The notes: a model not told the origin generated them from the sequence alone. 43,342 nt of DNA from Deltaproteobacteria bacterium (GCA_021777225.1 JAJYDQ010000033.1:1-43342), one strand, 5' to 3'; positions 26,411 through 36,496 are shown, counted from the first letter of the stretch. Program-made: numbers and translations.

Positions 26411-28369
26411 ATGGAAGAGCATCAAATTAGAAATACGGAATATACAGTACTCAATCAGGTTCAGTCACCGGAAGACCTCAAGAAATTGCCTTTTGAATCG
26501 CTTAAGACACTTAGTGATGAGGTCCGGGACCTCATCATTAGAACAGTCTCGGACAATGGAGGCCATTTGGCGTCCAGTCTAGGGGTCGTCGAATTGACGA
26601 TTGCGCTGTTAAGGGTTTTTTCTCCGCCGGAGGATCGGATTGTTTTTGATGTAGGACATCAGGCATATGCTTACAAGATATTGACCGGCCGACGGGACAG
26701 GTTCCATTCTTTAAGGTCAAGGGGAGGAATTGCGGGATTCCCCAAGCGAAGAGAAAGCGAGTATGATTTTTTCGACACAGGCCACGCCGGCAATGCTATC
26801 AGCGTGGCCGCCGGATTTGCCCAGGCCCGCTGTTTGAGTGGAGAGGACCACAAGGTCATTGCGCTGGTTGGTGATGGATCTCTTACTTGTGGTGTTTCTT
26901 ACGAAGGATTAAATCAGGCCGGCGCCGCAGAAAAGGACCTTATAATAATCCTGAACGACAACGAGATGTCTATTTCACCGAATGTGGGGGCCATGGCCGC
27001 CTACTTGAACCGGATCATGACCGGTCAAGTTGTTACCCGATTCAGAAACGAAATCAAGAGTATCCTGAAGAATATTCCGGGATTTATGGGCCGTTCCATT
27101 TACGGTGTCGCCCGTCAATTCGAAGATGCTTTAAAGGGTTTCATTACGCCGGGACGTCTTTTTGAGGACCTTGGTTTCAATTACGTGGGGCCAATCGACG
27201 GGCATCACTTGCGGCATTTGATTGAGACCCTAACCAATGTGAAAAGATTTCGAAAGCCAGTGCTTTTGCACACTATTACTTGCAAGGGGAAAGGTTATTG
27301 TTGCGCTGAGGAGGATCCAAGCATGTTTCACGGCGTTGGGCCGTTTGAAATAGCAACTGGCAAGGCACGCGCATCCGACAACTCTCCTACATATACTGCC
27401 GTGTTTGGGCAAACAATGATCAAACTGGCCGAAAGAGACCCAAAAATCATGGCAATAACAGCGGCCATGGAATATGGAACGGGTTTGGCCGTATTCGGAG
27501 AAATCTTTCCCAAAAGGTTCTTTGATGTCGGCATAGCGGAACAACACGGCGTAATTTTCGCCGCTGGTTTGGCTTGCGAGGGTTATAAACCTGTTGTGGC
27601 TATATATTCAACGTTCTTTCAACGTGGTTATGATCATATAATTCATGATGTTTGCATGCAGAATTTACCGGTAATTTTCGCTATGGATAGGGCTGGTGTC
27701 GTAGGAGAGGATGGTCCGACGCATCATGGGGTCTTTGATGTGGCCTTTACCAGAAATGTGCCGAATCTAGTGGTAATCGCCCCTTCCTCAGAAGATGAAC
27801 TGGCTGACATGCTCTTTACCGCGATTGAATCGGGATCGCCTTGCGCTATACGGTATCCTCGAGCAAAAGGCGTTGGGGTTCCAATAAAGGATTTCCCTGA
27901 GATCGTTCCCTTGGGTAAAGGGGCGATTGTCCGGCACGGGAGTGATCTTGTCATGCTGGCGTTGGGGTCCATGCTGTATCCAGCTCTCCAAGCGGCTGAG
28001 ATTCTCGAGACATTTGGTATTTCTGCCTGCGTCGTAAATCCAAGATTTGTAAAACCTCTTGATAGTGAGTTGATTGTACGACTGGCGCGGGCCACTGGTC
28101 GTGTGATAACCGTCGAAGAGGGTGTTCTTGCCGGCGGATTTGGTAGCGCAGTTCTAGAACTGCTGGCCGACGAAGGATTGACTGACGTTAAGGTTATACG
28201 CCTTGGAATTCCAGATGTGTTTGTAGAACACGGGACTCGAAACGAACTTCTCGAGGATTACGGATTAACTCCGCAGGGTATAGCCAATGCCGCTTACACT
28301 TTTTATAAAACTAATACTGTATTGAACCGGACTTCCCATAATGAATCGCTAGGCGCAGGCCCTCACTGA
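26411..28369 (+). CDS. dxs: 1-deoxy-D-xylulose-5-phosphate synthase
   Basis: The 652-residue transketolase-family enzyme has LASSLGVVELTIALLRVF, FDVGHQAYAYKILTGR, the thiamine diphosphate motif GDGSLTCGVSYEGLNQAG...NDNEMSISPNVGA, and the pyrimidine-domain segment DVGIAEQHGVIFAAGLA. It makes DXP from pyruvate and glyceraldehyde-3-phosphate, the first step of the non-mevalonate isoprenoid pathway. It closes the xseB-ispA-dxs unit, 18 bases after ispA. Length is normal. The last 20 residues are not conserved. Confidence 0.97.
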   Translation: MEEHQIRNTEYTVLNQVQSPEDLKKLPFESLKTLSDEVRDLIIRTVSDNGGHLASSLGVVELTIALLRVFSPPEDRIVFDVGHQAYAYKILTGRRDRFHSLRSRGGIAGFPKRRESEYDFFDTGHAGNAISVAAGFAQARCLSGEDHKVIALVGDGSLTCGVSYEGLNQAGAAEKDLIIILNDNEMSISPNVGAMAAYLNRIMTGQVVTRFRNEIKSILKNIPGFMGRSIYGVARQFEDALKGFITPGRLFEDLGFNYVGPIDGHHLRHLIETLTNVKRFRKPVLLHTITCKGKGYCCAEEDPSMFHGVGPFEIATGKARASDNSPTYTAVFGQTMIKLAERDPKIMAITAAMEYGTGLAVFGEIFPKRFFDVGIAEQHGVIFAAGLACEGYKPVVAIYSTFFQRGYDHIIHDVCMQNLPVIFAMDRAGVVGEDGPTHHGVFDVAFTRNVPNLVVIAPSSEDELADMLFTAIESGSPCAIRYPRAKGVGVPIKDFPEIVPLGKGAIVRHGSDLVMLALGSMLYPALQAAEILETFGISACVVNPRFVKPLDSELIVRLARATGRVITVEEGVLAGGFGSAVLELLADEGLTDVKVIRLGIPDVFVEHGTRNELLEDYGLTPQGIANAAYTFYKTNTVLNRTSHNESLGAGPH

Positions 28370-28487
28370 ACACTCGGATCAAGTGTATGGCGCAGACGCC
28401 TGGAGCTGTGACATTTCCTTTCCGCTCCCGATAAATTGGTGGTTTACCTTGAACTAAATTCGGCCAAAGCCTTAGTTTTTTGTATTT

Positions 28488-28573
28488 CCTGATAACCCGT
28501 CTGTGAGTTCAAGTAGACATATAGTCATAAAAGGGGCAATTCAGAGTTCCTGCCAAGTGGCGCCCCTATCAGG
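28488..28573. other. Nested inverted repeats between dxs and the malic enzyme gene
   Basis: In the convergent gap, CCTGAT (28488-28493) can pair with ATCAGG (28568-28573), and inside it AGGGGC (28532-28537) with GCCCCT (28562-28567). The inner and outer 3' arms are contiguous. This may be a terminator structure or part of a transcribed RNA; there is no clear T-tract, so no function is assigned. Confidence 0.3.
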
Positions 28574-28657
28574 GCAGTGGTACTCAAGTTAAGAAGTCTG
28601 GGACGGACACTTTCTGCCATGTGATGAATTTGACTAATGGTTAATGCGTCACTTCAG

Positions 28658-30058
28658 TCACAGGCCTCCGCTGAAAGCCGCCGCATTTGCGACCGCAGTA
28701 GCTACTGCGGGGCACACGCCCTTGTTGAAGATGCCTGGGATTATGTTTTGATCAGCCAGTTCATCTTCCGGGATTAAGCCAGCGATTGCGGCGGATGCCG
28801 CCAGTCTCATCTCCCGCGTAATTTTCCTTGCGCGGACACTTAAGGCCCCTTTGAAAATTCCAGGGAAAACAAGAGCGTTATTAATCTGATTAGGGAAGTC
28901 ACTTCGACCTGTAGCGACTATCTGAGCATAATCGAGCGCCTCCCATGGGTTGACTTCAGGTATAGGATTAGCAAGGGCGAAAACGATGGATTTCGGGGCC
29001 ATGACTTCAAGATCCTTTGGATCGAGCAGGTTTCCTGCGGATAGTCCAATGAATACATCGACTCCAACCAGCGCTTCCTTGAGTGGACTCTGGATACCTT
29101 CAGGATTGGTGAGTCGGGCAATTTCTTCCTTGATTGGATTCATACCTTCAACCCGACCAGGATATAAGGCCCCCGAGCGGTCGCAACAGAGAATTTGGCG
29201 CGCTCCGGCTTCTAGTAGAGTCTTGATACATGCCACACCAGCCGCGCCTGTTCCGGAAACAAGAATTCTAACGTCACTCAAGCGTTTACCCACCCTCTTG
29301 AGGGCGTTCCTCAAAGCCGCCAGGACGGCAATTGACGTGCCATGCTGATCATCATGGAACACTGGGATGTCGAGTTCTTCCGTCAACCGTTTTTCAACCT
29401 CAAAACATCTTGGAGCTGAAATATCCTCGAGGTTTACGGCGGCGAAAACAGGGCTGATGGCTTTAACTGCGGCCACAATTTCATCGGTGGTAGACGCGTT
29501 TAAGCAGATGGGGAATGCGTTGACCCCGGCGAACTCCTTGAACAACATGGACTTTCCTTCCATGACAGGCAGGGCCCCAAGAGGGCCGATGTTGCCTAAC
29601 CCGAGTACAGCGGACCCATCAGTCACAATTGCTACCGTATTTCCTTTTATGGTATACTTATAAGCTTCTTCGGCGTTTCTAGCTATGGCCATAGAGATTC
29701 GACCAACACCAGGAGTATAGGCCATCGAAAGATCTTCCCGGCCTGCTAGCCTCTTTGTGGGGGTTATCTCTATTTTCCCACCCTTATGATATTGAAATGT
29801 CCGGTCGGTGACGGCGATTACTTCCACTTGAGGCATTGCCTTAAGGGTATCAACTATTCGTTGCTCGTGATTTTCATCGCTGGCGTAAATGTCAAAATCC
29901 CTTATGACATGGTCTTTTTGAATTTTTACAATAGGAATTGAGCCTACCAGAGCGTCCATCTCACCTATTGTTGTAGCAATTCTGGCCAACGCTCCGGGAC
30001 GTCTCTCAAACCTGACTCTAATGGTGAGACTATGACTGGGACTTGATTGAACGAGCAT
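28658..30058 (-). CDS. NAD(P)-dependent malic enzyme with an N-terminal ACT domain
   Basis: The 466-residue protein has an ACT domain at about 10-85 (LTIRVRFERRPGALARIATTIGEMDA) fused to a short-form malic enzyme: MAYTPGVGRISMAIA, the NTVAIVTDGSAVLGLGNIGPLGALPVMEGK core, PVFHDDQHGTSIAVLAAL with metal ligands, and the dinucleotide site VSGTGAAGVACIKTL. It converts malate to pyruvate and CO2. The ACT domain suggests allosteric control by a small molecule, probably an amino acid; this fusion is known in other bacteria. It is transcribed divergently from pyruvate kinase, so the pair covers the pyruvate node. An AGGAGG-like sequence precedes the ATG. Confidence 0.95.
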   Translation of the reverse strand: MLVQSSPSHSLTIRVRFERRPGALARIATTIGEMDALVGSIPIVKIQKDHVIRDFDIYASDENHEQRIVDTLKAMPQVEVIAVTDRTFQYHKGGKIEITPTKRLAGREDLSMAYTPGVGRISMAIARNAEEAYKYTIKGNTVAIVTDGSAVLGLGNIGPLGALPVMEGKSMLFKEFAGVNAFPICLNASTTDEIVAAVKAISPVFAAVNLEDISAPRCFEVEKRLTEELDIPVFHDDQHGTSIAVLAALRNALKRVGKRLSDVRILVSGTGAAGVACIKTLLEAGARQILCCDRSGALYPGRVEGMNPIKEEIARLTNPEGIQSPLKEALVGVDVFIGLSAGNLLDPKDLEVMAPKSIVFALANPIPEVNPWEALDYAQIVATGRSDFPNQINNALVFPGIFKGALSVRARKITREMRLAASAAIAGLIPEDELADQNIIPGIFNKGVCPAVATAVANAAAFSGGL

Positions 30059-30417
30059 GGTTCCTCCTGCTGAACAGAAAACCGTGAATGACGAGCATGA
30101 TCATACAAGATGTCAATGCGATTTGGTATCTTTTTAAGCCACATTTATAATTGTATCATATCACTTCTCACTTGAGGAAGTAAGTTCAGTATGCAGACCA
30201 AAGATATCATGAATTAGACATTTGGAACCATCCATCACTTCTTAATCTGCGCAGTTCTTTACTTGTGAGGGTGGTTAAAAATGTTTTTGATTTCCAATTT
30301 TCACGACCGATTCGTTAGGTTTATGTGAGCGAACAGAATTTGCAACCATCAAGCAATGATATACTATAAAATGAAATATTAAGATCGGGTATAACAAAAT
30401 CGGATCAAGGTGAAAAC
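30059..30417. other. Divergent promoter region between malic enzyme and pyruvate kinase genes
   Basis: These 359 A/T-rich bases hold no gene that I can support. A possible pyk promoter is listed separately. On the minus strand several TATAAT-like hexamers near 30140-30155 could serve the malic enzyme gene, but none has a convincing -35. Confidence 0.5.
30340..30367 (+). promoter_or_regulatory. Possible pyk promoter
   Basis: TTGCAA (30340-30345) and TACTAT (30362-30367) are 16 bases apart and end about 50 bases before the pyk start. Both hexamers are partial matches to the sigma-70 consensus, so the call is tentative. Confidence 0.35.
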
Positions 30418-31851
30418 ATGGCGCTTCCGCTTAACAAAACGAAAATAGTTTGCACAATCGGTCCAGCTTCCAGGTCGCCTGAAACCATAGAGCAGATGGT
30501 ACTGGCAGGCATGAATGTGGCCAGGATCAATTTCTCTCACGGGGACTTTACAGATCATAATGAAGTGATAGCAAATATACGTGAGGTTTCCTCCCGACAC
30601 GGGCGAGATGTGGCTATTCTGGCGGATCTGCCCGGTCCAAAGATTCGGATAGGAAACCTCAAAGAGGAGCCTGTGGAATTGAGGACCGGGGATCAAATTT
30701 CCCTTACCATTGACGAAATTCAAGGTGATCGGAACCGTGTTTCTGTGAATCTGCCCAATCTTCCACAAACGGTTAAAAAGGGTGATCAGATATTCTTGAA
30801 CGATGGTCTCATTCAGCTCGAGGCAGTCAGCATTACGGGCCACGATGTAAATTGTGTCGTTCGGGTGGGGGCGGAATTACGGTCCAGAAAGGGTTTGAAC
30901 CTCCCCGGGATATCCTTGGGTATAGGAGCGTTTACAGACAGAGACTATGAATGTCTTCGATTTGCCTTGGATCATCAGGTGGACGCCGTAAGCCAGTCGT
31001 TCGTCGAGTCAGCTTCCGACATAGGCGCTCTTCGAGACGCAGCGTCGGTACTTGGGGCCAGCCCGTTTGTAATAGCCAAGATCGAAAGATCACGAGCGCT
31101 GGACAATATTGATGAAATTCTTGCGGCTGCTGATGGCATAATGATTGCTCGCGGTGATCTCGGGGTTGAGACGCCAATCGAGCGAATTGCGCTGGTTCAA
31201 AAAGAGATCATGGCAAAGGCGAATACACTTGGCAAACCTGTCATAACAGCTACCCAGATGCTTGAATCCATGACCAGTAACAGAAGACCAACTCGGGCCG
31301 AATCAACCGATGTAGCGAATGCGATTCTTGATGGGACGGACTGTGTAATGCTATCGGCCGAATCCGCCACTGGTCAGTACCCTATAGACGCTGTAGCCAC
31401 ACTCTCGAGGATTGCTTCTGCCACTGAAGCCTACCGATGTCAGCGGCCGATTGGACATTTCCTGGCTATGCCGGAAATCGACGAGAAACTCAACATACGA
31501 GACTTGATCGCTGTCAGCGTGAAAAACGCGGTGGAGCATGTACAGCCCGCCGTGATCTTTGCTCCGACTCGTTCAGGGGCTTCAGCTCGTAGCATGAGTC
31601 GTTTTAAGCTCCCGGTCTGGGTTGTTGCTGTGAGTTCCCTGCAGACCACGTGTAGGAGGCTGCAATTCTCCTACGGCGTTATTCCTGAGCTTGTTGATGA
31701 GGATCCTGACGACTGGCGAGCCTTTACCGGCGAGTGGCTAAACCGTCATGACATTGACGGAAAACTCGTTGTTTTGACTCAAGGTCCATCAGCCAAGCAT
31801 CCGGAAACCAACAACCGCATGGAGATAGTCGATCTTTCAAGAGTGTTCTGA
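30418..31851 (+). CDS. pyk: Pyruvate kinase
   Basis: The 477-residue protein has the full pyruvate kinase barrel: KTKIVCTIGPASRSPETIEQM, ARINFSHGD, DLPGPKIRIG, the metal-binding IMIARGDLGVE and TATQMLESM, followed by a C-terminal regulatory-type domain. It transfers phosphate from phosphoenolpyruvate to ADP, the last step of glycolysis. AGGTGA lies 4 bases before the ATG. It is divergent from the malic enzyme gene. The last 50 residues look like a normal C-terminal domain without a phosphohistidine extension. Confidence 0.97.
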   Translation: MALPLNKTKIVCTIGPASRSPETIEQMVLAGMNVARINFSHGDFTDHNEVIANIREVSSRHGRDVAILADLPGPKIRIGNLKEEPVELRTGDQISLTIDEIQGDRNRVSVNLPNLPQTVKKGDQIFLNDGLIQLEAVSITGHDVNCVVRVGAELRSRKGLNLPGISLGIGAFTDRDYECLRFALDHQVDAVSQSFVESASDIGALRDAASVLGASPFVIAKIERSRALDNIDEILAAADGIMIARGDLGVETPIERIALVQKEIMAKANTLGKPVITATQMLESMTSNRRPTRAESTDVANAILDGTDCVMLSAESATGQYPIDAVATLSRIASATEAYRCQRPIGHFLAMPEIDEKLNIRDLIAVSVKNAVEHVQPAVIFAPTRSGASARSMSRFKLPVWVVAVSSLQTTCRRLQFSYGVIPELVDEDPDDWRAFTGEWLNRHDIDGKLVVLTQGPSAKHPETNNRMEIVDLSRVF

Positions 31852-32155
31852 TTGTTCGCCGAGGGCATAATCAATGATGAGTTATTAAATCAAAGCCTCA
31901 GTGTTATTGTGTCTACACTGAGGCTTCGCTGTCGGGATAGCGCAAGGAGGAAGCTACCCGATATCCTTTAATGGGGTAATTAAAGTATATGTATATTAAT
32001 ATCATATTGATCATGAATTGCAACACGTTTTTCAGCCGGTTGTAACTGTTGACCGGTAGGCAAAGATTGATATCGCCACGACGAGGAGCAGCCTTGGTTT
32101 GGGACAGTCACACTGAAATTCAAAGTGACTCTGTTAACAATGACGGATTCCTATC
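31852..32155. other. Convergent intergenic region after pyk and the RND pump gene
   Basis: These 304 bases contain the strong hairpin at 31893-31926 and a weaker one, AGTCAC (32106-32111) with GTGACT (32125-32130), just past the RND stop codon. I see no gene. Confidence 0.55.
31893..31926. terminator. Strong hairpin between convergent pyk and RND pump genes
   Basis: AAGCCTCAGTGT (31893-31904) and ACACTGAGGCTT (31915-31926) form a perfect 12-bp stem with a 10-base loop, about 40 bases after the pyk stop. Neither side has a long T-tract (the minus side reads TTTGATTT), but position and stem strength favour a terminator serving one or both strands. Confidence 0.6.
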
Positions 32156-35100
32156 CTATCGATAGCCTTGGTTTTTTGTTTTAAATATCCGGTGAATAAC
32201 TACATAAAAGAGTGGAATGAAGAAAACCGCTAGGAATGTTCCAGTTATCATTCCTCCTAAAACGCTTGTGCCGATTGCTTTTTGAGCGCCCGCGCCGGCT
32301 CCCGAGGCTAATGCCAGCGGTAGTACTCCGAAGCCAAACGCCAGCGATGTCATAACTATCGGTCGTAGCCGCAATTTTGCCCCTTCCAGGGTTGCTTCGA
32401 CTATTCCTATTCCCTCTCCCAGCTTATCCTTTGCGAATTGTACGATAAGAATGGCGTTCTTGGTGGTCAACCCCAAGGTAGTGAGAAGCCCTATCTGGAA
32501 ATAGACGTCGTTTGGTAATCCTCTAAATGACGAAGCCAGTACCCCTCCAATCGCTCCAAGAGGCAACGCGAGCATGATCGAAAATGGAACAGTCCAACTC
32601 TCGTAAAGAGCCGCGAGAAAAAGGAAGATCACTAACATGGAAAATGCGTAAAGCATGGGCGCCTGGGAACTCGCCATGCGTTCCTGGTAGGAAAGACCGT
32701 TCCAGTCAAATCCGATACCTGTGGGTAACTTCGACACAATCTCTTCCATGGTCCGCATCGCCTCGCCTGAACTCCTTCCCGGGCCTGGTTCACCCCATAT
32801 GTTTATGGACGGAAAAGAGTTATAGCGCTCCAGTTTTGGAGAACCCGAAATCCAGCGTCCGGACGCAAAAGAAGAAAAGGGGACCATCTTACTCGCTGCA
32901 TTGCGCACATAGAGTTTCTCGAGGTCTTTGGGCAACATCCGATATGGAGAGTCCGCCTGAGCATATACGCGTTTGACCCGCCCGGCCTGGATAAAGTCAT
33001 TGACATAGGCGCTACCGAAGGCCGCTGAGATGGTGGTGTGGATGGATGTGATGGGGGTTCCCAGAGCGCCTGCTTTTCTCCAATCCACGTCAATTCGATA
33101 TTGGGGAACATCTTCCAGACCGTTGGGACGAACCCTCGTCAATCTTGGGTCTTGCATGGCCATTCCCAAGAGTTGATTACGGGCCATCATCAGGTTGGTG
33201 TGGCCTAAACCTCCACGATCCTGTAATTGAAAATCAAACCCCTTGGCCTGACCGAGTTCGATGACAGCCGGTGGCGGAAACGCGAACACCATGGCATTGC
33301 GGATCTTTGAGAACGCATCCATGGCCCTTCCAGCCAAGGCATCAGCCTTCAGATCGGGTCGGTCGCGAAGCTTCCAGTCTTTGAGCTTAACAAATGCCAG
33401 GCCCACGTTCTGTCCATTTCCGGAAAAGCTGAAACCGGCGATCGTCATGCAGGATTCAACAGCGTCTTTTTCAGTTACCAGGAAATGGTAGTTCACCTTC
33501 TTCAAGACCTCCTCGGTTTGTTCCATTGTCGAATTTGCCGCAAGCATCGCCTGAACAAAAAGTATTCCCTGATCTTCATCAGGGAGATACGCAGTGGGCA
33601 TGCGCTGAAACAGGAACCCTAACGCGACCACAATTAGCAGGAATACAAACAGGTAGCGCAGTTGTCTTGAAAGGACACGACCGACCATCATCATGTACCT
33701 GTCTCGGGCCCAAAAGAACATGTGGTCGAACCACAGCAAGAACGGCCGAAAAAGAAAAAATCCGGTCTCAGCCGCCTCATGGCCTTTTCCCGTAGTTTTG
33801 AGAAGCGACGCGCATAGAACTGGTGTGAGTATTAGGGCGACGACAACCGACAGGAGCATAGAGGCTATAATGGTCACGGAAAACTGTCGGTAGATAACAC
33901 CGGTGGAGCCTGCAAAGAAAGCCATCGGGCCGAATACTGCGGAAAGGACCAAGCCAATTCCGATCAGCGCGCTGGTTATCTCTCCCATAGACTTTCTGGC
34001 CGCTTCCTTCGCCGAAAGACCTTCCTCACTCATGATTCGTTCCACGTTTTCCACCACCACGATGGCGTCGTCTACCAATAGCCCGATAGCCAGCACCATA
34101 GCAAACATAGTCAGCATGTTGATGGAAAACCCGAATAGCCCCAGAAGCGCAAAGGTCCCGAGGATCACCACCGGCACAGCGATGGTCGGAATCAGGGTAG
34201 CCCGGATGTTTCCGAGGAAAAGATACATGACCAGGAAGACCAGCAGGATGGCCTCAAAAAGGGTCTTGACAACCTCCTCGATGGCTGCTGTGACAAAGGG
34301 GGTTGTGTCGTATGGATATATTACCTTCATCCCCTGCGGGAAATACCGGCTCATCTCTTTCAGCTTTGCTTTGACAGCGTTAGCCGTATCAAGCGCGTTA
34401 GCTCCGGCTGACTGCCGGATGGCCTGCGCAGCCGCGGGTTTACCGTTGTAGACGGCAAACTGATTGTAGAACTCGGCGCCTAATTCGGTCCGTCCCACAT
34501 CCTTTATCCGCACCACGGACCCATCCGGATTCATACGGATTGGGATTGCGGCGAATTCTTCAGGGGTCTTGAGAAGGTTTTGGACAATAATCGAAGCATT
34601 CAAACGCTGACCTTCCACAGCGGGCGCTCCGCCGAACTGACCAGCCGAGACCTCCACATTGTAGGCGCGAAGCGCAGTAATGACGTCTTCAACAGTCATT
34701 TGGTATTCAGTAAGTTTATCAGGGTTTAGCCATACTCGCATAGCGTACTGGGAGCCGAAACTTTCAACCTCGCCCACTCCCGGCACACGTGCCAGGACCT
34801 TCTCGAGATTGGACTGGGCATAGTCTTCCAAGTCCTTGTCGTCCATGCTTCCATCTTCTGAGATCAGGCCTACCACCATTAGATAGTTTTTGGTCGATTT
34901 GCTGACCTTAACGCCTTGGCGCTGGACGACCTCCGGCAGGCTTGCCGTGGCGAGCTGGAGTTTGTTTTGCACTTGAGCCCAAGCAAGATCCGGGTCAGTT
35001 CCCGGAGCAAAGGTCAACTCGATGCGGGAGGCTCCGGTTGAATCACTGGTGGAAGACATATACAGCATTTTGTCAAAGCCGGTCATCTTCTGTTCAATGA

Positions 35101-35293
35101 TCTGCGTCACGCTGTTTTCAACCGTCTCAGCCGAAGCCCCAGGATAAATGGAGTCAATCGCGATTGATGGCGGAGCGATCGGTGGATACTGTGATATGGG
35201 TAGATTGTATATTGCCAGGCCGCCCGCTACGATCATGATAATTGCTATGACCCAGGCGAAGACCGGACGGTCCAGAAAGAACTTTGATAGCAT
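32156..35293 (-). CDS. RND efflux pump, HAE1/AcrB family inner-membrane transporter
   Basis: The 1045-residue protein is a full-length hydrophobe/amphiphile RND pump. It begins MLSKFFLDRPVFAWVIAIIM, has the TM4 proton-relay pair in GLLVDDAIVVVENVERIM and the TM10 lysine in TTKNAILIVQFAKD, with two large periplasmic loops. Such pumps expel lipophilic drugs, detergents or solvents through a tripartite complex powered by the proton gradient. The membrane fusion protein gene lies 12 bases upstream and a TetR repressor gene before that. No TolC-type outer membrane channel gene is present beside it, so it must share one encoded elsewhere. The substrate cannot be told from the sequence. Confidence 0.96.
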   Translation of the reverse strand: MLSKFFLDRPVFAWVIAIIMIVAGGLAIYNLPISQYPPIAPPSIAIDSIYPGASAETVENSVTQIIEQKMTGFDKMLYMSSTSDSTGASRIELTFAPGTDPDLAWAQVQNKLQLATASLPEVVQRQGVKVSKSTKNYLMVVGLISEDGSMDDKDLEDYAQSNLEKVLARVPGVGEVESFGSQYAMRVWLNPDKLTEYQMTVEDVITALRAYNVEVSAGQFGGAPAVEGQRLNASIIVQNLLKTPEEFAAIPIRMNPDGSVVRIKDVGRTELGAEFYNQFAVYNGKPAAAQAIRQSAGANALDTANAVKAKLKEMSRYFPQGMKVIYPYDTTPFVTAAIEEVVKTLFEAILLVFLVMYLFLGNIRATLIPTIAVPVVILGTFALLGLFGFSINMLTMFAMVLAIGLLVDDAIVVVENVERIMSEEGLSAKEAARKSMGEITSALIGIGLVLSAVFGPMAFFAGSTGVIYRQFSVTIIASMLLSVVVALILTPVLCASLLKTTGKGHEAAETGFFLFRPFLLWFDHMFFWARDRYMMMVGRVLSRQLRYLFVFLLIVVALGFLFQRMPTAYLPDEDQGILFVQAMLAANSTMEQTEEVLKKVNYHFLVTEKDAVESCMTIAGFSFSGNGQNVGLAFVKLKDWKLRDRPDLKADALAGRAMDAFSKIRNAMVFAFPPPAVIELGQAKGFDFQLQDRGGLGHTNLMMARNQLLGMAMQDPRLTRVRPNGLEDVPQYRIDVDWRKAGALGTPITSIHTTISAAFGSAYVNDFIQAGRVKRVYAQADSPYRMLPKDLEKLYVRNAASKMVPFSSFASGRWISGSPKLERYNSFPSINIWGEPGPGRSSGEAMRTMEEIVSKLPTGIGFDWNGLSYQERMASSQAPMLYAFSMLVIFLFLAALYESWTVPFSIMLALPLGAIGGVLASSFRGLPNDVYFQIGLLTTLGLTTKNAILIVQFAKDKLGEGIGIVEATLEGAKLRLRPIVMTSLAFGFGVLPLALASGAGAGAQKAIGTSVLGGMITGTFLAVFFIPLFYVVIHRIFKTKNQGYR

Positions 35294-35305
35294 TATGTTT
35301 CCCCG

Positions 35306-36496
35306 TCAGTTCGATTTTCCCGCCGGCCAAGTCTTAGTCCCGGTTTCCGAATCAGCCTTCGCTACAGATTCAAAAGGGATGACCTTTACTGCAACACCTG
35401 GCCGAATTTTCTGCGTGCCTTCGACGATCACACGATCGCCTGATGCAAGGCCCGAAGACACGAGCCACTTGTCCCCGATAGCACGATCTAGCGCCAGCCT
35501 TCTCTGCTGGACCTTGTCGCCGGCTTCCACGACTAGCGCAGTGGGATTACCCTTTGGGTCGCGTGATACTGCTTGCTGGGGAACAAGAATGGCCTGATCG
35601 TTTATACCTTCCTCCACCACTGCCCTGACGAACATGCCCGGAAGTAGAAGTCCTTCTGGATTTGGGAACACCAGCCTCAGGACTACAGACCCGGTTGAGG
35701 GATCTACAGTGACATCACGAAACAAAAAATTCCCTTCCAACGGATACGATTTGCCATTTTCCAGGATGAGCTTGACTTTCTTCTGATTCGCTCCGTCTCG
35801 ATTCAGACGGCCATCTTCCAGGCGTCGCTTTAATTGCAGCAGTTCAGTGGTGGATTGCGGAACATCTACATATATGGGGTCGAGTTGTTGAATGGTTGCC
35901 AGTACCAGGGCCTGATAAGCTGTCACCAAGGCGCCATCGGTCACGTTGGATTTGCCGATGCGCCCCGAGATGGGAGCGGTGACACGGGTATAGCTCAAAT
36001 TGATACGGGAAGTATTAACAGCAGCCTTGCAATACTCGATATCAGCTTCAGCCTGTTTCAGAGCGGCCTCCTTGTCGTCGTAGTCCTGTTGGCTGACAGC
36101 GTTTTTGGCAAGCAATGTTTTGGATCGTTCAGCCGTCAACCAGACAGCATGACAATTGGCCTCCGATTTCGCGAGGGCGGCTTCAGCACTGTCCAGTGAC
36201 GCCTGAAAAGGAGCGGGATCAATCTGATAAAGCACCTGGCCAGCCTTAACATCGGAACCCTCCTCAAACATGCGTTTCTGAATGATTCCATTGACCTGCG
36301 GTCGGATCTCAGCGACGAGAAAGGCGGACGTTCGGCCAGGCAATTCAGTTGTCAGCAGAAGCTGCTCAGGCTGAACCATCATTGCAGTCACTTCAGGGAG
36401 ACTTTTCGAGGTATGTTGCCTCTGTTGATCGCATCCAAAAAGAAGTAACGCTGCGCTAGTGACTGCCGCAAATGCCAAAAGCCTTTGCAAAATCAT
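35306..36496 (-). CDS. RND efflux membrane fusion (periplasmic adaptor) lipoprotein
   Basis: The product of 396 residues begins MILQRLLAFAAVTSAALLLFGC, a lipoprotein signal with the acylated Cys. It then shows the AcrA architecture: lipoyl half (AEIRPQVNGIIQKRMFEEGSDVKAGQVLYQIDP), a helical hairpin, the second lipoyl half (LSYTRVTAPISGRIGKSNVTDGALV) and a beta-barrel domain. It links the RND pump to an outer membrane channel. The start is uncertain: an ATG at 36599-36601, eight bases after tetR and preceded by AGGAA, would add a 35-residue leader before the signal peptide, which is unusual. The gene is co-transcribed with tetR and the pump. Confidence 0.92.
   Translation of the reverse strand: MILQRLLAFAAVTSAALLLFGCDQQRQHTSKSLPEVTAMMVQPEQLLLTTELPGRTSAFLVAEIRPQVNGIIQKRMFEEGSDVKAGQVLYQIDPAPFQASLDSAEAALAKSEANCHAVWLTAERSKTLLAKNAVSQQDYDDKEAALKQAEADIEYCKAAVNTSRINLSYTRVTAPISGRIGKSNVTDGALVTAYQALVLATIQQLDPIYVDVPQSTTELLQLKRRLEDGRLNRDGANQKKVKLILENGKSYPLEGNFLFRDVTVDPSTGSVVLRLVFPNPEGLLLPGMFVRAVVEEGINDQAILVPQQAVSRDPKGNPTALVVEAGDKVQQRRLALDRAIGDKWLVSSGLASGDRVIVEGTQKIRPGVAVKVIPFESVAKADSETGTKTWPAGKSN

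Noticed and set aside
33903-34451. 182-codon open frame on the plus strand
   Set aside because: It is antisense to the RND pump gene, whose protein is complete and conserved; the frame is a by-product of its codon use.
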